Under the pieces are notes generated by a model that did not search any database, was not told the origin of the DNA, and was given only the letters and a program-made list of their open reading frames with translations. From NCBI GenBank assembly GCA_002344215.1, contig DDSV01000048.1:71750-135749 (forward strand): a stretch of DNA of 64,000 nt, read 5' to 3'. Each line of letters opens with the position of its first letter. The first letter of the stretch is position 1. A program made the translations under genes and the position numbers. This document shows, in pieces, positions 9,716 to 19,275 of this stretch. This stretch comes from Akkermansiaceae bacterium UBA2381. GTDB lineage: Bacteria; Verrucomicrobiota; Verrucomicrobiia; Verrucomicrobiales; DEV007.

Positions 9716-12700
9716 ATGGTCCCTTCCCCCGGCAAGACCTTGTTCCTCAGTGGCGCGATTTTCGCCGCCCTTCACCCCGGCTGTTTCGCGGGGGAGACTG
9801 TCCGCTTCAACCGGGACGTCCTCCCCATCCTGTCGGATAAGTGTTTTCATTGCCACGGACCCGACGGAGGATCCCGCAAGGCCGACCTCCGTCTCGATGA
9901 AGAATCCTTCCTGACCCGCGAGGCGGAAAGCGGCCTCGCCCTGGTGTCTCCGGGAGATCCGGAAAAGAGCGAGCTCATTTATCGAATCACCTCGAAGGAG
10001 GACGACGAGGTGATGCCACCACCGGAGGATGCCAAACAGCTGACTCCGAAGGAGAAGGAGATCCTGTCGGCCTGGGTAAAGAGCGGTGCCGAGTGGGAGG
10101 GTCACTGGTCCTTCTCCCCGCCGGTCCGTCCGGCCACTCCCGACTCGCCGGAGGCCGTTTCCCCCATTGATGCGTTCATCCTCGAGCGCCTCGCCAGGGA
10201 AGAGATCGTCCCTGCCGCACCCGCTGATCCGGCGACCTGGCTGCGCCGCGCCTCCCTCGACCTCACCGGTCTTCCGCCCGATCCTGACACCACCACTAAC
10301 TTCCTCGCAGACCTCGACTACGAAGCCGCGGTGGATGCTCTCCTCGCGAGCCCCCGCTATGGCGAACGTATGGCCTGGGACTGGCTCGAAGCAGCCCGTT
10401 ACGCCGATACTCACGGCTATCAGAAAGACAATCTCCGCTCGATGTGGGCCTGGCGCGACTGGGTCGTGAAGGCCTACAACGAGAACCAGCCCTTCGACCA
10501 GTTCACGATCGAGCAACTCGCCGGTGATCTGCTTCCTTCACCGACGACCTCGCAACTCGTCGCGACCGGATTCAATCGCAACCATCGCATCAACGCCGAG
10601 GCCGGTGCGATCGACGAGGAATACCGCACTGAGTATGTCATCGACCGCGTCGACACCACCGCGACCGTCTGGATGGGTCTCACGGCGGGTTGCTCGCGAT
10701 GCCATGACCACAAATTCGATCCGCTCACTCAACGGGAGTTTTTCGAGCTCGCCGCCTTTTTCAACAACATCGATGAGAAGGGAGCCGATGGGGTCGCCCT
10801 GACCGCGGTGCCCGATCTCGAAATTGATGTCCCCGGTTTTGAAGAGAAGATGGCCGAAGCGTCAGCTTCCCTCGCGGCATCGGAGAAGGCTCTCATTAAA
10901 AAAGCGGAGGAGCTCAGCGGTGAATACGATCAATGGCTCGTCCGGGAGCTGGAGATCCTCGAGTCTGAAAACTATTGGCTCGTTACCGAACCCGCGAAGG
11001 TACGGGGTGACTCCGCCGACTCGACCTTCACCCCCCTGCCGGACCGTTCCTTCCTCTTTGGTGGAACCGTTCCGCTCAATGACACCCACCGCCTCACCAT
11101 CAAAACGGAGCATCCCCTTTCCGTGAGTTCAATCAGGCTTGAAGCGCTTCCCCATTCCGATCTCACTGATGGCTCCCTCTCGCCAAGCTTCAAAGGGGAC
11201 TTTCTTCTTTCGGAGATTCAACTCCTGAGGAACGGAAAGCCGGTCATTCCCGAATCCGCCAGGGCTACCCATGAGTCTCCGGGGCGCCCCGTCTCCGACG
11301 CCATCGACGGAGATCCTCTCAGCGGATGGTCAGTCGGGGGAGGTAAAACGAAGAGTGTCAGCGCCGTCTTTACCCTGACAGAACCACTTCTCATCGATCC
11401 TGCTGACGATCTTGAGATCTCCCTTGCCTACCTTTCCCGGGAAGAGCAGTATTTTATCGGGCGCTTCCGCGTCAGCCTTGCGGTCGGGACTCCGGTCAAA
11501 GACGAACTCACCCAAACCCTGAGCACGGCGTTGACCTCCGGCTCACGCAAGGTTCTTGTGCAGGAGTTTCGTGAACGCTCACCGGCACTGGCAGAACTCC
11601 GCCGCGAGCGGGACGCGGCTCGTGAGTCGCTTGAGGCGGCGCGCGCGGCCTCGAAAACGCGGGTCATGGTGATGCGTGAACGTGCCGGTGATCCTCGTCC
11701 CACGCATGTCCTCGGACGGGGACTCTACGATCAGCCCGGAGAGTTGGTCCATCCGAATGTGCCCGCTTTTCTCTCTCTCCCGCTCCCGGAAGAGGGAAGT
11801 CGCAACCGTCTCACCCTCGCCCGCTGGCTCGTTGATCCCCGGCATCCTCTGACCGCCCGCGTTACCGTGAACCGCCTCTGGCAGCAGTTCTTCGGGACCG
11901 GTCTTGTCGCCACCCCGGAGGACTTCGGTCGTCAGGGCGAACAGCCGAGCCACCCGGAGTTGCTCGACCACCTCGCGCTTGAATTCATCGAAAGCGGCTG
12001 GGATCTCAAGGCGCTGATTCGCCGCATCGTTCTCTCTGACGCCTACCGCCGCAGCTCCGCCATCCCCTACGAGATGATCGAGCGCGACCCGCGCAACCGC
12101 CTCCTCGCACGGGGCCCGAGGAAGCGTCTCCCCGCACCGGCGATCCGGGATCAGGCACTCCTCGCGGGCGGTCTCCTTGTTGAAAAAGTCGGCGGTCCTC
12201 CCGTGCGACCCGAGCAACCCGGAGGGCTCTGGGAAGCGGTCGCCGGCGTCAACGGCAACACGACGCGTTACGTCGCCGATACCGGGGAGGGCCGGTTCCG
12301 GCGCAGTCTCTACACCCTCTGGAAGCGCAGCGTCCCGCCCCCTAACATGCTCCTCTTCGACTCCGCCGGACGCGAAATGTGTTCCGTCCGGAGCGGAAGC
12401 ACCAACACCCCGCTCCAGGCTCTCGTGACCTTGAATGATCCGAATTTTTCAATGCCGGCACTTACCTTCGCCCGGCATTCTCTCGACAATAAAAACCTGG
12501 ACGATGCGGCCCGTCTTTCCGCGATGTGGCAACGGCTCCTCGTCGGCGAACCCTCGACGGACGAGTTGAAGATCCTCCGCGCGGCCCTCGATGATCACCG
12601 GATCCGTTACCGCGAGACCCCGGCGCTCGCAGGGGAAAGAACCGCTCCGCTCTCCATCAAGCTGTCGCAGCCCGCACCCGAAGATCCCGTCGAACTCGCC

Positions 12701-12760
12701 GCCTGGACCGAAATCGCGGAGATTCTCCTGAACCTCGACGCGACCCTGTCTCCCCGATGA
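9716..12760 (+). CDS. PSCyt1-DUF1549-DUF1553 cytochrome c protein (first copy)
   Basis: A 1014-residue secreted protein of the PVC PSCyt1/PSCyt2/PSD1 family. After a signal peptide it has a haem motif CFHCH (C43/C46/H47). The DUF1549 region includes LRRASLDLTGLPP, WLEAARYADTHGYQKDN and a second site GCSRCHDHKFDP (C326/C329/H330). DUF1553 is C-terminal (LTARVTVNRLWQQFFGTGLV, PSHPELLDHLALEF, NTPLQALVTLNDP). Between the two lies a ~240-residue insertion (about 400-640) ending in a discoidin-like stretch (VSDAIDGDPLSGW), absent from the second copy at 14299. The family is linked by context to extracellular polysaccharide or glycan utilisation; its chemistry is unproven. A DUF1501 gene follows 19 bp later, the standard partner arrangement. 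Confidence 0.9.
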   Translation: MVPSPGKTLFLSGAIFAALHPGCFAGETVRFNRDVLPILSDKCFHCHGPDGGSRKADLRLDEESFLTREAESGLALVSPGDPEKSELIYRITSKEDDEVMPPPEDAKQLTPKEKEILSAWVKSGAEWEGHWSFSPPVRPATPDSPEAVSPIDAFILERLAREEIVPAAPADPATWLRRASLDLTGLPPDPDTTTNFLADLDYEAAVDALLASPRYGERMAWDWLEAARYADTHGYQKDNLRSMWAWRDWVVKAYNENQPFDQFTIEQLAGDLLPSPTTSQLVATGFNRNHRINAEAGAIDEEYRTEYVIDRVDTTATVWMGLTAGCSRCHDHKFDPLTQREFFELAAFFNNIDEKGADGVALTAVPDLEIDVPGFEEKMAEASASLAASEKALIKKAEELSGEYDQWLVRELEILESENYWLVTEPAKVRGDSADSTFTPLPDRSFLFGGTVPLNDTHRLTIKTEHPLSVSSIRLEALPHSDLTDGSLSPSFKGDFLLSEIQLLRNGKPVIPESARATHESPGRPVSDAIDGDPLSGWSVGGGKTKSVSAVFTLTEPLLIDPADDLEISLAYLSREEQYFIGRFRVSLAVGTPVKDELTQTLSTALTSGSRKVLVQEFRERSPALAELRRERDAARESLEAARAASKTRVMVMRERAGDPRPTHVLGRGLYDQPGELVHPNVPAFLSLPLPEEGSRNRLTLARWLVDPRHPLTARVTVNRLWQQFFGTGLVATPEDFGRQGEQPSHPELLDHLALEFIESGWDLKALIRRIVLSDAYRRSSAIPYEMIERDPRNRLLARGPRKRLPAPAIRDQALLAGGLLVEKVGGPPVRPEQPGGLWEAVAGVNGNTTRYVADTGEGRFRRSLYTLWKRSVPPPNMLLFDSAGREMCSVRSGSTNTPLQALVTLNDPNFSMPALTFARHSLDNKNLDDAARLSAMWQRLLVGEPSTDELKILRAALDDHRIRYRETPALAGERTAPLSIKLSQPAPEDPVELAAWTEIAEILLNLDATLSPR

Positions 12761-12779
12761 TGCAACCCTCTTTCGTGTC

Positions 12780-14183
12780 ATGTTAGATTCCACCCGCCGC
12801 CAGTTTCTCGGACAAGGATCGCGTCTCGCCCTTGGCTCCATTGCTCTGGAGGCCCTGCTTCGCGAGGGAGCTCTGGCTGCCCCCTCGCCGCAGGCAAAGG
12901 CCAAACGCGTCATCTACCTCTGCCAGTCAGGGGCCCCTTCCCAGATCGATCTTTTTGATCATAAACCTGCGTTGGAGAAGCGATTTAATGAGGACCTCCC
13001 CGCCTCGATCCGGCAGGGGCAGCGGCTCACGACGATGACTTCGGGACAGGACCGGTTTCCCATCGCACCCTCGATCTTCAAATTCTCCCGTCACGGACAA
13101 TGCGGTGCGACGGTGAGTGAACTGATGCCCCACCTCGCTTCAGTCTCGGATGACCTCTGCTACATCAAGTCAATGTTTACCGAAGCGATCAATCACGATC
13201 CCGCGATCACCTTCCTGCAAACGGGAGCGCAGCAGGCGGGTCGTCCGAGTTTCGGCTCATGGATCAGCTACGGTCTCGGGACGGAGAACGAGAACCTGCC
13301 CGCTTTTGTGGTCCTCCTTTCCCGCGGAAGCGGGCGCCCCAACTGTCAGCCGCTTTACGACAGACTCTGGGGGAGTGGATTCCTTCCCTCCCGGCATCAG
13401 GGGGTAAAATTTCTCTCCTCCGGTGATCCGGTTCTCTACCTGAAGAATCCCCCCGGCGTGAGCGATGCCGGACGCCGGCGAAACCTGGATGCGATTGCCG
13501 AACTGAACGGTTCGAATCACGAAGCCTTCGGTGACCCGGAAACGCTCACCCGCATCGCCCAATATGAAATGGCGGCCCGCATGCAGACTTCCGTTCCCGA
13601 TGCGGCCGATCTCTCCGGCGAACCGCAGTCAACCTTCGACCTCTACGGACCCGAGGCCCGGGTCCGGGGCAGCTACGCCTACCACTGTCTTCTCGCGCGC
13701 CGCCTCATCGAGCGCGACGTTCGCTTTGTGCAACTCTTTCACATGGGATGGGACCAGCACAACGCCCTCCCCAAGCAGATCCGCGGGCAATGCCGCGACA
13801 CCGATCAGCCTTCGGCTGCGCTCATCACCGATCTCAAGCAGCGCGGTCTCCTCGACGACACTCTCGTGATCTGGGGCGGCGAATTCGGGCGCACCGTCTA
13901 CAGCCAGGGTGAACTCACCGCCGACAACTACGGACGGGATCATCACCCCCGTTGTTTCACTCTCTGGCTCGCCGGAGCAGGGATCAAGGCCGGACACACT
14001 CATGGCGCGACCGACGATTTTTCCTATAACATCACGGAGGATCCCGTTCACATTCATGACCTGAATGCGACGCTTCTGCATCTGTTGGGGATAGATCACG
14101 AACGCCTCACCCATCGGTATCAGGGCAGGGACTTCCGGCTCACCGACGTGCACGGTGAGGTGGTGCGGGGGATTCTGGGGTGA
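12780..14183 (+). CDS. DUF1501 family protein (first copy)
   Basis: A 467-residue protein with a twin-arginine leader (TRRQFLGQG, then a short hydrophobic stretch), so probably exported folded. The DUF1501 family belongs to the alkaline-phosphatase/sulfatase-like fold. Recognisable blocks are YLCQSGAPSQIDLFDHKP near the N-terminus, SELMPHLASVSDDLCYIKS, the FVQLFHMGWDQHN region, and LVIWGGEFGRT with GRDHHPRCFTLWLAGAGIK, which carry candidate metal ligands. It starts 19 bp after the DUF1549/DUF1553 gene and is surely co-transcribed with it. The enzymatic activity of DUF1501 proteins is not firmly established; sulfatase or phosphatase-like hydrolysis is inference from fold. Confidence 0.9.
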   Translation: MLDSTRRQFLGQGSRLALGSIALEALLREGALAAPSPQAKAKRVIYLCQSGAPSQIDLFDHKPALEKRFNEDLPASIRQGQRLTTMTSGQDRFPIAPSIFKFSRHGQCGATVSELMPHLASVSDDLCYIKSMFTEAINHDPAITFLQTGAQQAGRPSFGSWISYGLGTENENLPAFVVLLSRGSGRPNCQPLYDRLWGSGFLPSRHQGVKFLSSGDPVLYLKNPPGVSDAGRRRNLDAIAELNGSNHEAFGDPETLTRIAQYEMAARMQTSVPDAADLSGEPQSTFDLYGPEARVRGSYAYHCLLARRLIERDVRFVQLFHMGWDQHNALPKQIRGQCRDTDQPSAALITDLKQRGLLDDTLVIWGGEFGRTVYSQGELTADNYGRDHHPRCFTLWLAGAGIKAGHTHGATDDFSYNITEDPVHIHDLNATLLHLLGIDHERLTHRYQGRDFRLTDVHGEVVRGILG

Positions 14184-14298
14184 GGAGAATCATGGACGTA
14201 CCGGACTGAGTCAGCCAAACCACTGCGGGAACCCGACCACTCCGATAACGCGTTTTCGGGTCTCGCCAGCCTTGCCTTTTTCTGCCAAACTTTAACGA

Positions 14299-16767
14299 AT
14301 GGTCGCTCGCCCTCAGCTTCACCCGCTTCTTCTCGTAACGCTCCTCCTGAGCGCGATACGGGGCAGCGGCGTCGACTTTGAAAAGGAGATCTTTCCCATT
14401 TTCGAGGCGCGTTGTCTTGATTGTCATGACACCGCAACTCTCAAAGGTGGCATCGGGCTGGAGACGTTTTACCACGCGCATCTGCCCACCGATGCGGGGG
14501 AGGCGCTCTTCACCCCGGGTGACGTGACGAAGTCCGTCCTTTTCCATGTCGTCTCGGAAGCGGATCCGGAAAAGCGCATGCCACCGAAAGGTGATCCCCT
14601 TTCTTCGGGTGAGATCGAACTTTTGAAACGCTGGATCGAGGAGGGGGCCAAATGGCCCGACGACGGGTGGCGGCCGCCAAAACACTGGTCCTATGTGACT
14701 CCCGTTCGATCGGTGCCTCCCAGCGTAAATCCTCCCCTTCTCGAAAACCGTCATCCGAACGAGATCGATTTCTTCATCACCGCAACCCAGCAGGAACATG
14801 GTCTGACGCTCAACCCCGAGGCGGATCCGGCCCGGCTCCTTCGCCGGGTCACCCTCGACCTCACCGGCCTGCCTCCCACGATTGAACAGACCGATGCCTT
14901 CCTTGCCGACCCGTCATATGCTCAGTATACCAAAGTCGTCGATGAACTCCTTGCTTCGCCCTCTTACGGCGAAAAGTGGGCCGTGCCATGGCTCGACCTT
15001 GCCCGCTATGCCGACTCCGAGGGCTACCAGCGGGACTCTCCACGCAGCATGTGGCCCTGGCGCGACTGGGTCATCACCGCGCTGAACGAGGACAAACCCT
15101 TTGATCAATTCTCGATCGAACAGCTCGCCGGGGATCTCCTTCCGAACGCCACGGAATCGCAGAAGATCGCGACAGCCTTTCACCGCAATTCTCCGCTCAA
15201 CCTCGAGGCCGGCACGGACCCGAACGAGGACCACTACAAACAGATTGTCGACCGCGTCAACACCACCGGCACGATCTGGCTCGGGAGCACGGTCGGGTGT
15301 GCCCAGTGTCACAATCACAAGTATGACCCGATTTCGGCGAAGGAATACTATGAGCTCTTTGCCTTCTTCAACAATACCCCGATGGAGTCGAAGCAGGAAG
15401 GCATGGAGATGGGCATGGCAAACATGGTCCACATCGGCCCGGTTCTTGAGGTGACCCGAAGCACCGCCGACATCGATGCGGAACTCAGGGCCGAGGCAGA
15501 ATACGAAACCTTCCTTACCGGAATCCGAAGTGATCTTCTTGAGGCGGTTGATACCCATGTCAAAAAGGATCCCAAAGGCCGCGAAAGTCTTCCCGAAGAA
15601 GTGCAGAAAATCCTCGAGCAGGAGCAGGAGATGAACCTGAACCAATGCCGCACGATCTCGACCAAACTCGCCCTGAAAAATCCCGGGATGTCGCGTCGCT
15701 TTGAGGAGGCGGAGATCATGGAGAACCGGCTCAAGGAACAGCGGAAAAAGGAGGTCCGCATCCTGCAGGAGATGTCCGAGCCCCGATCGACCTTCGTTGC
15801 AAAGCGCGGCGACTTTCTTTCTGCCGGGGAAAAAGTCTCCCCGGCGACGCCAGCGGCGCTCCATCCCTTTCCCGACGAGTTTCCCCGCAATCGCCTCGGG
15901 CTCGCCAAATGGCTCGTCGATCCGGCGAACCCCCTCGCGGCCCGGGCCTACATCAACCGGCTCTGGATCGAGCTGTTCGGGCAGGGACTCGTCACGACCC
16001 CGGAAGACTTTGGCAGCCAGGGCGAAAAACCGAGCCACCCCGAATTGCTCGACTGGCTCGCGGTCTCTTTTGTCGAGGATGATCACTGGTCGATGAAAAA
16101 ATCACTGCGACGCATCGTCCTCTCCGCGACCTACCGCCAGTCCACCGTCGTGAATCCGAAGTCGGCGGAGGTTGATCCACGCAATCAGTTTCTCTGGAGA
16201 CACCCGGGACATCGTCTCGGCGCGGAAATGATCCGGGATCAGGCCCTCGCGATCAGCGGACTGCTTTCGGAAAAACGTTTGGGCATCCATGTTCGCCCCT
16301 TCCAGCCCGAGACATTCTGGCGAAAAAGCGCGGGACAGTCCGAGACCTACTATGTCCCGTCGCAGGGTGAAGATGCCTACCGTCGCGGCGTCTACACCCT
16401 CTGGCGCCGCAACGCCCACTACCCGGGCTTTGCGAACTTCGACGCCCCCGACCGCTCCGCCTGCGTCGTGAAGCGGGATATCTCGAACACTCCGCTCCAG
16501 GCTCTCACGCTTCTGAATGATCCGGTTTACGTCGAGTTTGCCGGGGCGTTTGGAAAACGTATCGCGAAGGAGGGCGGCGACGGTCTCGACGAACGGCTCG
16601 AGTGGGCCTTTCGCACGGCCCTGACAAGAACACCACGGGCTCCGGAACTGGAGCTGTTGAGATCCGCCTTTGAAACGGTGCGTTCGGAATCGGGATCAGA
16701 GGAGAAGGCCTGGCGCGAGATGGCGACGATTTTATTGAACCTTCATGAGACGATTAGCCGATCGTGA
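14299..16767 (+). CDS. PSCyt1-DUF1549-DUF1553 cytochrome c protein (second copy)
   Basis: An 822-residue homologue of the gene at 9716. It has a signal peptide, haem motif CLDCH (C39/C42/H43), the DUF1549 blocks LRRVTLDLTGLPP and WLDLARYADSEGYQRD, the second haem-like motif GCAQCHNHKYDP (C334/C337/H338), and DUF1553 (INRLWIELFGQGLVTTPEDFG, SNTPLQALTLLNDP). It is about 190 residues shorter than the first copy because it lacks the large central insertion; a coiled-coil-like charged stretch (about 420-490, rich in E, K and Q) takes its place. It pairs with the DUF1501 gene at 16825. The 115-bp gap from the previous DUF1501 gene suggests a separate transcription unit. Confidence 0.9.
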   Translation: MVARPQLHPLLLVTLLLSAIRGSGVDFEKEIFPIFEARCLDCHDTATLKGGIGLETFYHAHLPTDAGEALFTPGDVTKSVLFHVVSEADPEKRMPPKGDPLSSGEIELLKRWIEEGAKWPDDGWRPPKHWSYVTPVRSVPPSVNPPLLENRHPNEIDFFITATQQEHGLTLNPEADPARLLRRVTLDLTGLPPTIEQTDAFLADPSYAQYTKVVDELLASPSYGEKWAVPWLDLARYADSEGYQRDSPRSMWPWRDWVITALNEDKPFDQFSIEQLAGDLLPNATESQKIATAFHRNSPLNLEAGTDPNEDHYKQIVDRVNTTGTIWLGSTVGCAQCHNHKYDPISAKEYYELFAFFNNTPMESKQEGMEMGMANMVHIGPVLEVTRSTADIDAELRAEAEYETFLTGIRSDLLEAVDTHVKKDPKGRESLPEEVQKILEQEQEMNLNQCRTISTKLALKNPGMSRRFEEAEIMENRLKEQRKKEVRILQEMSEPRSTFVAKRGDFLSAGEKVSPATPAALHPFPDEFPRNRLGLAKWLVDPANPLAARAYINRLWIELFGQGLVTTPEDFGSQGEKPSHPELLDWLAVSFVEDDHWSMKKSLRRIVLSATYRQSTVVNPKSAEVDPRNQFLWRHPGHRLGAEMIRDQALAISGLLSEKRLGIHVRPFQPETFWRKSAGQSETYYVPSQGEDAYRRGVYTLWRRNAHYPGFANFDAPDRSACVVKRDISNTPLQALTLLNDPVYVEFAGAFGKRIAKEGGDGLDERLEWAFRTALTRTPRAPELELLRSAFETVRSESGSEEKAWREMATILLNLHETISRS

Positions 16768-16773
16768 GGTGTT

Positions 16774-16799
16774 TAGCTCTTAGCTCTTAGCTCTTAGCT
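16774..16799. repeat. Heptanucleotide tandem repeat (TAGCTCT)
   Basis: Three perfect copies of TAGCTCT (16774-16794) plus a partial fourth, in the 57-bp gap between the DUF1549/DUF1553 and DUF1501 genes, seven bases past the stop codon. It is non-coding; slippage there would alter operon spacing only. Confidence 0.85.
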
Positions 16800-16824
16800 T
16801 TTTTGAATTTGAGATTTTTTTGGA

Positions 16825-18213
16825 ATGGACCTGAACACAAATCTTAATCGCCGCCAACTTCTCTCCAGAACGGGAGCCGGGATTGGTTCGCTCGCGCTTG
16901 GTTCGCTGCTTCAGCGCGATGCTCTGGCCGCGATGCCGGAGGCGTTTCAGGCCGTCGCACCTCGGGCGAAGAGTGTCATCTTTTTCCACATGACGGGGGC
17001 TCCCTCGCAGCTCGACCTGTTCGACGAGAAGCCTGTCCTGAGGAAATACGACCGTCAGCTCGCCCCCGAGGAACTCTTCAAGGGAAAACGATTCTCCTTC
17101 CTCCGCGGTCATCCGAAGCTGCTCGGTTCGCCCTATCAGTTTTCCAAACACGGCAAGAGCGGCCTCGCTCTTTCCGAACTGCTTCCCCGCCTCGGCGGAG
17201 TCGCCGATGAACTTTGTCTGGTGAAGTCGGTCCACACGACAGAGTTCAATCACGGACCCGCGCAACTTGTCTTTCACACCGGCCTCAACCGCCAGGGCAA
17301 TCCCTCGATCGGATCGTGGACCACCTACGGACTCGGCAGCGAGTCGGAGAATCTCCCCGCCTACGTCGTCTTCCTCACCGGCAACACCCCGGGCGCCGGG
17401 GCGAATCTGTGGAAGTCCGGATTCCTACCCAGCGTGCATCAGGGGGTGCAACTTCGGGGCGAAGGAGATCCGGTGCTTTTCCTGAACAGTCCCAAAGGCG
17501 TCACCTCCGAAGAGCGCCGCCGCACCCTCGACAGCATCGAGGCCCTCAACCGGCAGAATTTTGAACTCGTCGGAGACCCGGAGATCCAGACCCGCATCGA
17601 ACAATACGAAATGGCCTTTCGCATGCAGTCCTCGGTCCCGGACCTCGTTGACCTCTCGCAGGAGAGTGAGGCCACTCTGGATATGTATGGTAAGGGTGAA
17701 TTTGCGGGTCAATGCCTCAAGGCCCGGCGCCTCGTTGAGCGCGGGGTTCGATTCGTCGAACTCTTCCACGGTGACTGGGACACCCACGCGGGTCAGAAGG
17801 GCCGCCTTGCCGGTCTTACAAAAGAGGTCGACCAACCCATCGCCGCTCTCATCACTGATCTCAAACAACGCGGGTTGCTCGACCAGACCCTCGTCGTCTG
17901 GGGCGCAGAGTTCGGACGCACCCCCATGCTGCAGGGGGACGAGTCACCTGCGAAATGCGGACGCGATCACCAGAAAGACGCCTTCACCGTGTGGATAGCC
18001 GGAGGAGGAATCAAAGGCGGAACGACCTATGGTTCCACCAACGAACTCGGGAACGAGGTCGCGGAGAATCCGGTCGAGGTGCGGGACCTCCATGCCACGA
18101 TGATGCACTTGTTAGGGATCAATCATGAAAAATTGACCTACCGCTTCCAGGGTTTCGACCAGCGGCTCACCGGAGTCGAGGAGGCACGGGTGATTCGGGA
18201 GATACTGGGCTGA
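16825..18213 (+). CDS. DUF1501 family protein (second copy)
   Basis: A 462-residue paralogue of the protein at 12780. The twin-arginine leader is present (LNRRQLLSRTG). Family blocks are conserved: FFHMTGAPSQLDLFDEKP, LSELLPRLGGVADELCLVKS, the FVELFHGDWDTH segment, and LVVWGAEFGRTPM with GRDHQKDAFTVWIAGGGIKGG. The candidate ligand residues in the H-G-D-W-D-T-H and G-R-D-H segments match those of the first copy, so both are likely active. It is probably co-transcribed with the DUF1549/DUF1553 gene at 14299; the two are separated by 57 bp containing the TAGCTCT repeat. The converging esterase gene begins its 3' end 83 bp downstream. Confidence 0.9.
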   Translation: MDLNTNLNRRQLLSRTGAGIGSLALGSLLQRDALAAMPEAFQAVAPRAKSVIFFHMTGAPSQLDLFDEKPVLRKYDRQLAPEELFKGKRFSFLRGHPKLLGSPYQFSKHGKSGLALSELLPRLGGVADELCLVKSVHTTEFNHGPAQLVFHTGLNRQGNPSIGSWTTYGLGSESENLPAYVVFLTGNTPGAGANLWKSGFLPSVHQGVQLRGEGDPVLFLNSPKGVTSEERRRTLDSIEALNRQNFELVGDPEIQTRIEQYEMAFRMQSSVPDLVDLSQESEATLDMYGKGEFAGQCLKARRLVERGVRFVELFHGDWDTHAGQKGRLAGLTKEVDQPIAALITDLKQRGLLDQTLVVWGAEFGRTPMLQGDESPAKCGRDHQKDAFTVWIAGGGIKGGTTYGSTNELGNEVAENPVEVRDLHATMMHLLGINHEKLTYRFQGFDQRLTGVEEARVIREILG

Positions 18214-18218
18214 GGTAG

Positions 18219-18239
18219 GGACCTTCGGCCCGAAGGTCC
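18219..18239. terminator. Hairpin just after DUF1501 stop codon
   Basis: A perfect 9-bp stem, GGACCTTCG paired with CGAAGGTCC over a 3-nt loop, begins 6 bp past the stop at 18213 and lies between convergent genes. No T-run follows on either strand; probably a bidirectional or factor-assisted terminator. Confidence 0.5.
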
Positions 18240-18296
18240 GATTGCACGTCCATATGACAGTTTGACACACTCCTCCCCCTCCATCCCGAAAGGGAC

Positions 18297-19217
18297 TTAC
18301 TCGCGGAATTTCTCAAAGGTCTTCTGGTGGTGCCGCATGATCTCATCGCCTCTCACGTCGTAGCTGCCGGTGGCGGTGTGAGGCACATCAGGGATCGCCA
18401 GAAACTCATGGGCGATGCCGAGCTCCTTCAGGTAGGCGGAGAACTTCACGTTGTCCCCATAATTGAAGCACTTCGTGCCATCCCAAACGAGCACGTTCAG
18501 CCCGGGCCGATCCGGACGCTCCGCGTAGATCCTGGCGAGATCCCACGCATTGTAACCGACCGGCAGGAAACGCAGGGATTCACTCTCGTAGCCGTCGTTT
18601 TCCTGAATCCGCTTTTCAGGCCCGTAACCGGAGCCGCCGGGCGCGACCGACAGGAAGAGCTCCGGATGTTTGAACATCACGCGAGTGGTGCCGCGACCAC
18701 CCTGGGAATATCCTTCGAGCGCCCGTCCTTCCCGCGTGCCCCAGGTTCGATAGTTTGCATCAATGTGAGGAACGAGTTCCTTCACGAAGACCGATTCACC
18801 GAGGCCGTTCTCCATTTCGGGCATATCGTACCAGCTCACCGGGCCGCCATTGGGAAACACATAGATGGTCGGCGGGATCGTGCCCTTCCGGATCGCCGCA
18901 TCGACATAGGAGGCGAGTTTGATACTCTTGCCTTCGCCGCCGGGACGACCGCCATGGAGGTGATAGACGACGGGGTAGCGCGCGTCACCTGTCTCGTAAC
19001 CGGGCGGCAGGTAGAGGTAAAAGCCTACGTCGATGCCCATCGATGGGCTCCTGAAGGTGGCGTGCCTCACTCCCGGAGGGAGGGCTGCTTTGTCAGGGAG
19101 CGGTGAAACCCATGAAAAAGGCGGCGGGGTCTTCGCTGCGGACTTTTCTTTATTCTGGGCAAAGACCAGAGTGGATAGCAGGAAAAACGGGGCGATCTGA
19201 ATCAGGCGGCGGAACAT
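18297..19217 (-). CDS. Secreted esterase, alpha/beta-hydrolase (putative esterase family)
   Basis: A 306-residue exported hydrolase resembling esterase D/feruloyl-esterase-type proteins (PF00756). I chose the ATG at 19217 because it opens a signal peptide (MFRRLIQIAPFFLLSTLVFA); the open frame to 19292 adds an unlikely polar extension. Visible are YLYLPPGYETGDARYPVVYHLHGG (oxyanion side), the nucleophile elbow G-Y-S-Q-G in EGYSQGGRG, and a C-terminal histidine in PDVPHTATG. Such enzymes remove acyl groups from plant or algal polysaccharides or act on carbohydrate esters; the actual substrate is unknown. The stop converges on the DUF1501 operon and the start lies 58 bp downstream of the LLM monooxygenase stop, so it may be the last gene of that minus-strand run. 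Confidence 0.85.
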   Translation of the reverse strand: MFRRLIQIAPFFLLSTLVFAQNKEKSAAKTPPPFSWVSPLPDKAALPPGVRHATFRSPSMGIDVGFYLYLPPGYETGDARYPVVYHLHGGRPGGEGKSIKLASYVDAAIRKGTIPPTIYVFPNGGPVSWYDMPEMENGLGESVFVKELVPHIDANYRTWGTREGRALEGYSQGGRGTTRVMFKHPELFLSVAPGGSGYGPEKRIQENDGYESESLRFLPVGYNAWDLARIYAERPDRPGLNVLVWDGTKCFNYGDNVKFSAYLKELGIAHEFLAIPDVPHTATGSYDVRGDEIMRHHQKTFEKFRE

Positions 19218-19275
19218 GGCGGTTATTTGGTGAATCCCATCCCGGTTTTTAGCAGGCGGGCGTTCCGGGGTCGAG

